From Pseudoscleropodium purum (taxonomy: Eukaryota; Streptophyta; Bryopsida; Hypnales; Brachytheciaceae): a stretch of DNA of 64,000 nt. The first letter of the stretch is position 1; every line of letters begins with the position of its first letter. The notes under the pieces were generated by a model that ran no database searches, was not told where the DNA came from, and saw only the letters and a program-made list of their open reading frames with translations. The stretch lies in contig OZ017801.1 of NCBI GenBank assembly GCA_963969395.1, forward strand, positions 1,428,501 through 1,492,500, written 5' to 3'. Made by a program: the position numbers and the translations under genes. Below are positions 25,571 to 35,100 of the stretch, one piece after another.

Positions 25571-26239
25571 CATATCGCCTCGGACCTATCGGCTGCCAAC
25601 CGATACAATAGTTTAGCTCTGGAGTTGTGTCACCATCAAATTGCTAGACGGATCCAAGTCCTCGCTGCAGGTGTCGATTGCCAGCCGATACTAAGGGCTC
25701 GCTGCATGTCAATCGCATGGTTCTTGAACAGGATGTTTTCACTTCTGGATGATTACATGCATATCCACAATATTTACTCATTTGTGGATGTGCCTTCATA
25801 TCTTTTAGGGTGTGCCTTCATATCTTATAGGTTGTGACTATAAGTCTTATGACTAGTCAGTTTTGACATTTTTAATATGTATCCGTTGGCTGCTGACAAA
25901 TCACATTTATTTGAATCTCCTATAGGGACCATGTTACAACTGTTTTATCTTCAGTGCACAAGCAATTTGCTCATTTCTCTATCTTTCATGTTCGTTGTCT
26001 TGCTTTTGGGTTTTGCGCACTTTACTGTGCTGTCTTATCAGCTGCCAGCCTATATGTCAATGGGCACGGGATGGGTGCACGGTCATAGGCCCCGGTTCTG
26101 CTATTGCATAGAAACCGGTCCAAAATACAACAATCCACTTTTTTTTTGTACCCTCGGTTCTTCTGAACAAGGTGTGGGTGGACTGCCGACACTTTTTAAT
26201 CATTTGAAGCATGTTCTCTACCTTTTTTAATGTGGCTAT
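25571..26239. other. Right non-coding arm of the giant element
   Basis: From the transposase stop to the right terminal repeat. Holds palindromes at 25587, 25672, 25880 (diverged) and 26036, plus a short duplication of CTTCATATCTTNTAGG near 25794-25828. No gene seen; the frame at 25877-26230 overlaps palindromes and lacks motifs. Confidence 0.5.
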
Positions 26240-26287
26240 GGACTATGAATTTGTCCATAATTTGTGCAATTGTCCATAATTAGTTAA
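26240..26287 (-). repeat. Right terminal inverted repeat of the giant element
   Basis: Read inward on the minus strand it is TTAACTAATTATGGACAA, then a second ATTATGGACAA copy, then ATTCATAGTCCA. Apart from the extra ~19 bp it matches the left end with one difference. The duplicated GGACAA part may be a duplicated binding site. Confidence 0.75.
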
Positions 26288-26291
26288 ATAT
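26288..26291. repeat. ATAT flank, candidate target-site duplication (right)
   Basis: Pairs with ATAT at 13005-13008; see the left copy for the ambiguity. Confidence 0.5.
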
Positions 26292-26365
26292 AGGTTTAAT
26301 ATAGGTGTATAGTCTTTTAGGTTCACATGCTCAAATTCCTAGGCTTGCGTAATAGCAACCCTCTA
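26292..26365 (+). repeat. Partial copy of a dispersed repeat cut by the giant element
   Basis: GGTGTATAGTCTTTTAGG followed by ATGCTCAAATTCCTAGG and GTAATAGCAACCCTC matches text near 62140-62215 and 63690-63755. Only the right part is clear, and it begins at the element's edge. The left flank before 13005 has at best weak similarity to the missing part. Confidence 0.65.
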
Positions 26366-26840
26366 AATAGTACTTTCATTTCAATGTATTGTACATTGCA
26401 AGCTCCATCCAAAATTGAAAAATGACCATAATGTTGTGAAATTTTGCATGAGCATTTTCGATTCTCATGTTTCTCACTGCACACAAAAGATTATAATTTC
26501 AAAATATTCTCATTAGGATATGCTCTTTCAAAGTACTATGCTCTATTTTACAATTGATCAAAATAAAACTTCAAATTTATATATCTACTAAATTGTGAGC
26601 ATTACAAAGTTCAGAACTTGTAGATTGTCAAAAATTATCATGTAATTATTGTTGTTTCATGGGTGCGCACATTAATTTACAATTTATTGCATCATTACAA
26701 TGTAGATAATTACTACAAATATTTTGCACTACTTTGTAATTAATACTAAAGATGTAGCTTCTGCATGTTAATCAAATGAACACAAAAGATACAAATTATG
26801 CATGTAAATGAATTATCATTGTTGTACATATTAATCGCAT
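26366..26840. other. AT-rich non-coding DNA
   Basis: Nothing recognisable seen. Confidence 0.6.
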
Positions 26841-27128
26841 TTAACCCGTAAAGTTCCATTACGAAAATTTTGAGGCCTCCAAAGGACTACCGGCCTTGCA
26901 CTGCTGCGATGCAATTAGGGAAAAAATGAAAATAAAAAACTGTTTTTTATTTTTTAAATTGAAATCTGATGTGGCAGTAGTAATGCCATGTCAGTGCCAC
27001 ATCAGATTGACTATTTCTTAAAAAAAAATTAAATTAAAATTCTGTAATTGCACATTTGCACCGTGGGGGGTGCTGAAAATAAAAAACTGGTAGTCCTTTG
27101 GAGGTCTCAGAACTTTTATAATGCTTAA
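26841..27128. mobile_element. Candidate TTAA-bounded hairpin element (~0.29 kb)
   Basis: Left part CCTCCAAAGGACTACCGG (about 26876) is matched inverted by CTGGTAGTCCTTTGGAGG (about 27087); TTAA occurs at 26841 and 27125. A second, inner inverted repeat (GATGTGGCA...TGCCACATC) sits near 26970-27003. No coding capacity. The outer few bases match poorly, so the ends are approximate. Confidence 0.45.
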
Positions 27129-27473
27129 CTATGTTTTCACCAAAAACGTTCAAAAATTGCCATTTTTAGGACAAGTATGAAAAAAAAATTAAAAAACATT
27201 TTTGGACACACATAACCATAGGATTTTGTAGTATGATATTTGAAAAGATGTGAACAAAATTTTAGAAATTTCCACCATATAGATTGCAAGATATTAGTGT
27301 TTGAATCTAAGGTTGCTATTTTGTGAGTGTGTAAGCGTGAGCTTGTGAGCCTGTGAGTGTATAAATTTTTAGAGATTCCATCTACAAATTATCGTCAAAA
27401 TTTATTATTTTTGGTAAATTTAGTACCTATTTCCATGAACTTATTATTGTGAACCTATTATTGTGGTCCTTTA

Positions 27474-27822
27474 GACAACCTTGATGTGCTACTTATTGAA
27501 CTAACTAGATTTTATGAAGAAAAAAAAATTAGTGATTAATTAGGATTTGTTTGAAATTGATTGAAAATATTCCATTGAGATTTTGATTTTTATCATCATT
27601 CCATTCTTGTTGTTGGGTACTTCTCGGCACTGAAAAGAGTCCCTCTAGCTGCAGTGGAAAAAAAAAAAAGTTTTTTTTTTCCCCTTCCTCGTGACTAGGG
27701 GTCTCCTCTCAACCCTAAAAAGTACTCAACAACCTCATTCAATTCCAAACAAATCCTAATTAATAACCAATTTTTTTTCCTTAAAATTTTGCGAAGTCTA
27801 ATAAGTAATACATTAAGATGAC
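27474..27822. repeat. Foldback hairpin, arms ~170 bp
   Basis: TTAATTAGGATTTGTTTG (left, about 27537) and its reverse complement (about 27755) belong to arms that pair from the ACAACCTTGATG region to CATTAAGATGACAAG. The centre is an A run facing a T run at about 27658-27680, and GTTGGGTACTT...AAGTACTCAAC forms an inner pair. Possibly a foldback element or an inverted duplication. Confidence 0.65.
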
Positions 27823-28440
27823 AAGTACTCAATCCTCCTCTCAGCACCAAGAGGTCCCACAAGCAATAAGAGGGGAGTGATTAATAAAATGATTATGTGA
27901 TCAAAGATGGAAGAATTGGATCCCGAGAGGTCCTAGAAGAGGACAATGATCAACTAATCAACAATTGGGTGTAACAGAGTTCATTCCTTACATAAATAAT
28001 CCCTATCAACCAAATATTTTCTTTCAAAATCTTAACAAGTTCAATTATCAACATATGAAGACAAAAATATAGGTACCTCCTATTGGCCCCAAGAGGACCC
28101 ACACTATAATAAAATAGTGATCAACAAAAACAAAATTTAGTGGAGCTCAAATCTTTCTACATATAATATATTCCTATTACCAAATTTTATTCTCTAAAAT
28201 CTAAACAAGTCCACTAATTTGCAAATTAAAATGGAAGTATTGGTACTTTTCTTTTGACTTTGAAAAGCTCCATGATATTACTAGATGATGATCAACTAAA
28301 TAAAATTCACTATGACAAAGATCATTAGATATAAAAATAATTCTCATCAATAAATTTTTTTTCTAAAATCTAATCAAGTCCAACAATAATTGTGAGGTAC
28401 TTTTTCACTAACTTTTATTTTTTGTCAAGTACCAGTAGTA
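27770..28440. repeat. Degenerate tandem repeat, ~4 units of 170-240 bp
   Basis: The order AATTTT..TCT(A)AAAATCT-AACAAGTCCA, then GGTACCTCC..CCAAGAGG(T/A)CC, then TAATAAAATAGTGATCAAC recurs from about 27770, 28007, 28175 and 28346. The first unit overlaps the right arm of the adjacent hairpin. Confidence 0.55.
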
Positions 28441-28623
28441 TAGGAGTTCATCTGTGAATAAGCCAACGTAGTCTATCGTTAGTGCATCTAATGTCACTTT
28501 TAAAGTAGATTTAGGTCATGTGTATTAACTTAGTGAATCATACCTGAAAACTTTATTCTTATACTTCTATTCTCTTTCTTTCTTTATTCTCAAGTTCTCT
28601 CAATTTGGTGGACAGTTCATTAC

Positions 28624-28751
28624 CACTAATGTAGACACAATGCTCTATAAGTCCCAGTCCTATATAGTATTCTAGGGTGGGCAACATCACTAATGCAGAC
28701 ACAATGCTCTATGAGTCCCGGTCCTATATAGTATTCTAAGGTGGGCAACAC
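28624..28751. repeat. Tandem duplication, two 64-bp units
   Basis: CACTAATGTAGACACAATGC... to GGTGGGCAACA is repeated with five or so differences. Confidence 0.9.
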
Positions 28752-31700
28752 ATCTCTGGCAACACGTCAGGCTAGGCAACACGTCTTATACATAGATGCA
28801 CCCTATGACCTAATCATATATATACAAGATCATACTTTTAAAATATACAAATAATTCTTTAATTAACACCTTTTTATGTGTTGGGCAATAGGGCTAGTAA
28901 TTGCTCTTTCTGAGCTTTTTGAATCTATGTGTAAAATGACTACATGTGGTAGTCTTAATGGGCAATACATCAAGTATGCAACGTATGAAATGTTTAAGAC
29001 AAAATACCAGATTCTTAGTCTTTGAGCTTTCTCCTTTCTTTTAAGATTAGACAATAAGTCTCAAGGCAATAGGTCCAAAACCACAAGGTGAGTCGTTCCA
29101 AAGATCCTAAGATTGTGCTATGAGGCCTATAGCCGTAGCAACACGTCTGAGCGGGTCGAGGGCAACAGGTCAAGGTATCGGGTTGCAACTAACTCAAATC
29201 CCTAAAAAAATTTCTCGTCGCGATCTCTTGCGACACTACGAACCCGCGATTGTCAAGCCTGCGCTGAACTTCTCCGTAGCGAAGCAACTGTTGCGACTCC
29301 CAATTCAGGTTCCGATTTCAGAAATTTGTTTTGAATTTTGATTCAATTGACCAGTTTGATCTTCACAACCACATATTGATTGAATTCAAACCAACTCTGG
29401 AAATTTTGTAGGACAGGCGTTGAATTCAAACCAGACGTCACAGTGTCAAGAAATTTGACCAGGTCTCATTTTAATTTGTGGACAAAATCAGAATTGCCGC
29501 ATCTTCTCCGATTTGTTTCGTAGCAGTAACCCCACTAGCTATCGCGATTTCTTCAATTGCGTTGCGCCTTCTCTAGCAATCCCGATCCAGAAATTGTCAT
29601 GGATCGCATTTGATGCAACAAATTTCTTCCTAATTGATTGTGGGTTGAATTTTAAGCATAGAAATCAGCGCTTCTGCACCACTTTAGCAACTCGTCCATC
29701 CAGGAGATGCGATGAATGCGATGTTGGCGCTTTACTTGCTGCTCTTTCTCTGCAGATCTCAGAATTTTAAATTTTAAATTAGACTACTTGCTTTCGAGAT
29801 AGCTAAAAATTTCACCACCCGCTCCGCATCGTGCTGCTTCTCCCGACGCCAAATTCACCGACTTCACTTCACACAAATTCTTCTCCATTCTGTATTAGGA
29901 TTTTAATTCACCTTATCTCTCCATGTTCTTTGCTTCAATTTTGCTAGTCCGCTCTCCGATTCTTCGATGAAGTCGCTCTCTCGATCACGCTTGGAATGCT
30001 TTTGCAAATTAAATTTTGAAATTTATAGATCTCATAGAATCAAACACATCACAGAAGTTACTCACGAAAATTACAGAATTGTATACAGAATCATACAATT
30101 AATCACAAATTAACACACGAATACATAGAAATCGCTTTGAATTATATCACCAAAAAAATACATGACGAGTGTTTCTTTCTGAGTGCACTGTGAGAGAGAG
30201 AGAGGAAAAAAAAAACACTTTTTTATTCTTGTATTCTTTCAAACGTCGGAAAGAAGGCTCACGCCTCTTTCAATCGTTTTGTTTTTGTTGTTTTTGTTTT
30301 TGTTTTTTCATCCAATTTGATGCCTCATTCATTCATTTTGCAATTTTTCATCCATATCACATCCCATTCATCCTTTTGGCACCTTTTAGAATCTTTCATG
30401 CTTCTATGCAGTTTTTCATCCATTTGGTACTTCATCCATCCAAACTGCCCTATTCACATTGCATAAAGTTTAAAAATTTGCTTTTTCGATTACTTTTAGC
30501 TACTTTTTGTTTTTTAGTGTTTTTAGTCTACTTTTAAGCTATTTTTTCTACTTTTTAGACTACTTTCTACAAACATTTTCAAAAGAAATAAAAAAGTAAC
30601 TTAAAAACCAAAATCTATATTCTACATGATGTCTACCAAAAGAATGAAAAAAAAAATTATTTTCTTATATTTTATGCACATTTGACCCATCTTTTCCACT
30701 TTCATTTGTTGTACTTTGTTAAAAAAATCAATAGTTATGAATGTCCAATTTGTAACCTCAGATTCACTTTTTTTTATTAGTATTTTGAGTGTGATTTTCT
30801 ATACAAAAAGCTTCAAAAAAAGTGTAAAGCCAAAATAGATATGTCATATGCCATTATAGTATTTGATCATAATAAGCATGTTTTTTCTAAAACATAAACC
30901 GAATTCTACATGTAAATAGGGTAGAAATCCAAAAGCTGTACATATTGCAGTTATTTAGTAGATTTGTCCTAGATTAGCTAAATATGCTTTGCATGTGACA
31001 AAACATGGCTAAACTAGTGCAAAGGAATATATGATAAACCCTAAATTGATCCTAAAGATATATTTCAATTTTTCCATTGTATCAACAAAAAGTAGAAATC
31101 CCAATTATTTGTCTGTAGGTGAATTAAACTCAAGAAGAATTAGAGGAGGGTATCTACAATTTAAGTACAAAGGTTCTAGCTATAAATCATGCTAGGAGTC
31201 CAACAACGAAATTAGTTCACCAAGATTTTCCTCCATAAAAAAAATCTCCAATCACTAAAAGTTCAAAGTTAAAGGTGATAATAGGATTTGATCCTCCTTT
31301 AAATATACAAAGTAAGAATATGAACTTTTGCATTTTTCTTAGAATTTTATGAAAGGTTCTACAAAAAGTTCCAAAATTTTTTGGTACTTAAAAGATATTT
31401 TTCTAAACAATGAATTACCAAATTTCACAATAAAAAATTCATGGAAATTATCCAAGGTGCGTCAAAATCTCACTAAAAATTAGACTATCTTATTTTATGC
31501 TAATAATACTCCCCAACAAATTTCAAGACATTTTAAAATCCAAAAGATCTAAAATTAGCAAAATTCTCTCAAGACCAACAAATTTGAAAATTATGGTGAA
31601 GTTGACCGATGGATCAGGAGCTTACAAAGTCAAAATGGGATCGAAATTAGATCTTTTTTAATCCCCATACCTAATTAAGACCCTAGGATATTTATTTACC

Positions 31701-32189
31701 ATGGAAAAATCAACCTCCAAAAGTTGGATTTTTAACCTTTTTGGAGTTGAAGTTGACACTAGCTTTTGATGGGGTTTTAGCATAAGAAATTGGGATAAGG
31801 GTTGTTGGCCTACAAAAAATGGCCTTCTAAAGCCAATGGAAAAAAAATTGTTTGTGGTTGGAAGTCTTTCTCCAAAAGTTAAAGTTTAGGTTCAGTGTAA
31901 AAAGTCAAAAGTTGTAGATTAGGTTGAAAATCTTAGATGATAAGATTACTCTGTAAAAAAAGAGAGGGAATGAGTGCCCTTAGAAATGTATTTAAGAACA
32001 CTCATTTTTGCTTTAAAACACCTTTTGGTTCACTCTTAAACTCTTTGTAGTCATATTTTAGTATGTTTTGCACTATTGAGTTCATTTATTTAGATTTGGG
32101 CCATTTGGGGCCAAATTGCCAATATCTTATGTTTTGAAACATTTTAAGCTTTAATAGTAGTATTTTGAAGTTCTCCTTGAAGGACACTA
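28752..32189. other. Non-coding DNA, moderately GC-richer at 29.1-30.0 kb
   Basis: 29120-30000 is less AT-rich and contains short frames (29120-29341, 29513-29770) and a small repeat of TTGAATTCAAACCA near 29380 and 29420. It looks like a decayed gene, promoter or transposon end, but no domain is visible. 30170-30540 is T-rich. 30541-32189 is AT-rich with nothing recognised. Confidence 0.5.
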
Positions 32190-35100
32190 GGGTCCTTTCA
32201 ACATTTACTGACTTTACTCATATATGTATTTGATTGTGCATTTATTATTAATTTATTCCGATTTTGTTTAAATTTTATTTGCTTGTATTAATCCTATAAT
32301 TTCCTTCATTGTACCTTGGCAATGCTATTTTAGAAGGCTTCTAATTGATGTTTATAAAAATCTAAACTTCCAAGAAAGAAATCCTTATTTGCAAAATCCT
32401 TAAATTTTGATTGTTATTTTACTAACTTGTTTGAAGATTTAATTAAACTAAAATGTAAATGTAATAACTCCTTTTTTCTAACGTGTTATGTAGATTTTGA
32501 CAATTAATCTTGTTAGAATTGTTTGTGCATTCTTGGCTCTATGAGATATAGTGAAGCTTTGGCTTTGAGTATTCAATAATTGGAAGAATCTTAAAGTGTT
32601 CACAAAAGTACTCTTAAGCTTTGGCTTTAAGTATTTAGTAATAGGGAGAATTTTAGAGTGATTGCAAAAAATATAGCAAAGTTTTGGCGTTGATAAAGGC
32701 CCTAAAATTGCATGTTGGTATAGATTTGGCCTTTCAAAATTTAGTTTCAAAAATGTAAATTTTGGAAATCTAAATTTAGCATCCAAAATAGTGATATATT
32801 CCATGGACCTATAGATTAAGTCTAGAAGTTGTTTTTCAAAAGCTCATGCTTTAATTGTGTACATTTTGTGAATAGAAAGTCAATTTTTGGTCTTTAAGAA
32901 AATCCACAATAGAAGTTGATATAGGTTAGGGACAATTCCATCTAAGGAAGGCTCAAAGGTAAAAGTCCACCACAAATTCAAGACCGCCAAGCTAGAGACT
33001 CTAGTAGTCTCAAATCCAGCAATTTAGAGACCCCAACAATTTGTAATCTCCAGTGGCCCTAAGCTTGAGACCCCAACAATCTAAGATCCCCAAGTCCAAG
33101 ATCCAATAGCCCAAGCACCCTAGCAAACTTAAGACTTTAGCATCCTAAAACACCCTAACAAGTTCAAGACCTCCAGTCAAACTCCAACAACCCGAGACCT
33201 AGTAGTCCGAGCACCCCAAGAAGCTTAGAGATTCCAGCAACCTAGAGACCCCAACAACCCCTAAATTCCAAGTCTTTGGGCTTGGAGGAGAAAGATTTAA
33301 ATTTGAAATATATATTTTTTGGTTTCATGTATAAAAAAACAAAAACAAAACTTTAGAAGTAGGATAGGTGAATAGGATTTCAATAGACAATAAAATTAGA
33401 AAAAACAACAACTCGAGTTACACCTCTTTGTTTAGTTTTTTTGCTAAGTCTTTCCAACATCTCATGCATGAGCAACTTCTCAGAATGCAATGAGTAGAAA
33501 TTAAAGACTACACCACAAGAACGAAGAACAGAAAGACAATTGGGGGGTTGAAAAGAAGTTTAGAAGTTGACAGAATTAGGTGGAAATTTTGGAAAATTAG
33601 TGTAGACCATAAGAAATTGGATAAAACAATAATTGAATTAAATAAGAAGATAAGAATTAGCAATTGTCAATTATTGTTTGGAAATTAGAGACAATATTTT
33701 GTGGAAGTTAAAGTCAACATTTAGCATAAAATAATGGAGGGGAAATAGTGGGGAAAGAAAAGGAGTGTTCAAAAGTAAAAAGAAAAGGAGTTTAAATTTC
33801 CCAACTTACATCAAAACCACATTTTCAAGCGGTGAGTACAATTCCAAGAAGAATTTGACTATGACAAACAACAAGAGGTTTGAAGGGATATTTGACCACC
33901 TCATAGATGAGGCTAATTCCAAGGTGAGTTACTAATTCCTCTAATTTCTATTCAAATTCCAAGATTAACTATTTTCATGCTTAGCCAATTTTCAAGCACA
34001 AGTCAAAGTGTCAATACTAGGTCTTTTCTAACTTTTAGATATAATATCTTGTAGAAGTTTGTGTAGAGGTTTTCAAAAACATATGACACTTAGAAATTAG
34101 TGCTAAATCAAGAAAGATATTAGTGGATGAAGTTTAGGAGTTGTGGTAGATCAAAATTAGCTAATTTTATCCAAAAAGAACAAGAATGCAAACTTAGATA
34201 GAGTTAGAAATTCAAAGGTCAAAAGTAAAATAGAAAGTTAGTTTTGAATTGTAAATTGATAGAATACTGTAGATGAAATTTAAAGTACTGATTAGTGGTC
34301 AAAGTTCATCCACTCATATTTCTTTGTAGAAATCTCCAAATCTTATAAGCTTTATGTTTTTGAAAAGGGCATGAAGTGAATTACAACTTAAGAAGTTTAA
34401 ATTTAGACTATAGACATTTTTATTAGAAAACCACAATGGCTCAAAGATTTAATAATGTTTAGAATTAATCTTTGCAATTGGGAGAATTTTTAGTGATTTT
34501 TTTAACTTTAAAAATTTAGAAAAGATTCATTGTTTGAAAGGCACAATGAACTGACGTTAAGCATCCATTAGGGTTTAAATTCAAGATACTAAACTTTGTT
34601 GTGCATGCATATTTACCAAAGGTAGGTACATAACTGCTCACAATAGTCAATTGATGATTTTATACAATAGCTTTCTTCCTATCATCATAGATAAACTCTA
34701 AAGCCTATTTAACTTTTTTTTGACATATTCTAGTATTTCTCCATCTTTAAATTCTTTGAATTGAAGTTTCATATTCTCATTGTTTCATCTAATAGCTTGA
34801 TGAACATAAATCAAAGTACTCTAAATATGAATTGTTGACATATATGCATTAAACCATTAACTCTACAAACATCTTATTTAGCTAAACAATAATAGCACAT
34901 TAACATAAATATACATTTAAAAATATAAATTTTAATGTTTAACATTTATAAAAAAAAAGTATCACATAAGTAAATGTTATTTTGCATTTTTCAATGCAAT
35001 GAATCTATTCAACATCTACAACCTATTCAACATCTTCAATGTCACCATCTAAAAAATTTTAAATGTATTTTTGAATTTATTGAAGTTTTCAATTACAACA

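Larger units (their letters stand above)
13045..26054. repeat. Dispersed 19-bp palindrome family, ~28 copies
   Basis: Consensus TATCGGCTGCCAGCCGATA: two 9-bp arms around one central base, often extended by G/C to 21 bp. Copies start at 13045, 13235, 13424, 13602, 14360, 14717, 15680, 16062, 16704, 18132, 18722, 19696, 19845, 19937, 19994, 20076, 20447, 21216, 21281, 21346, 21763, 22117, 23402, 23490, 25587, 25672, 25880 and 26036. Half-copies (TATCGGCTG, TGTCGGCTG) lie in 20160-20310. They sit in introns and spacers, and three lie inside coding exons at 16062, 21763 and 22117, where they read as peptides such as GCQPT. I found none outside the element. Compensating or matching changes are common (TGTCGG...CCGACA). 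They could be transposase-binding sites, a parasitic mini-palindrome, or structured RNA or DNA hairpins. Confidence 0.85.
13009..26287. mobile_element. Giant 13.3-kb DNA transposon with palindrome array and cargo genes
   Basis: The left end TTAACTAATTATGGACAA is matched, inverted, by TTGTCCATAATTAGTTAA at the right end. Allowing for a ~19-bp duplication in the right arm, the match runs on through ATYCATAGTCCA, giving about 30 bp with one mismatch. ATAT flanks both ends. Everything between is visibly GC-richer, has spliced genes on both strands, and holds all copies of a 19-bp palindrome. A transposase-like gene is transcribed rightward and a long cargo gene leftward. The right flank starts a dispersed repeat also found near 62.15 and 63.68 kb. 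Stops and frameshifts suggest this copy no longer moves itself. I do not recognise the superfamily from the ends; TTAA as the target site is possible but less favoured. Confidence 0.75.

Noticed and set aside
13045..26054. CRISPR array or bacterial repeat
   Set aside because: Spacing is irregular (55 bp to over 2 kb), copies lie in introns and exons, and the genes are spliced and eukaryotic.
13009..26287. Integrated large DNA virus
   Set aside because: No capsid, polymerase or packaging gene is visible, while terminal repeats and a transposase-like gene are.
13005..26291. TTAA as the target duplication of the giant element (piggyBac-type)
   Set aside because: TTAA stands at both ends, but identical ATAT lies outside it on both sides and the following bases do not resemble the CCC-type ends of the smaller TTAA elements. 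I favour ATAT, or a shorter TA, without being able to decide.
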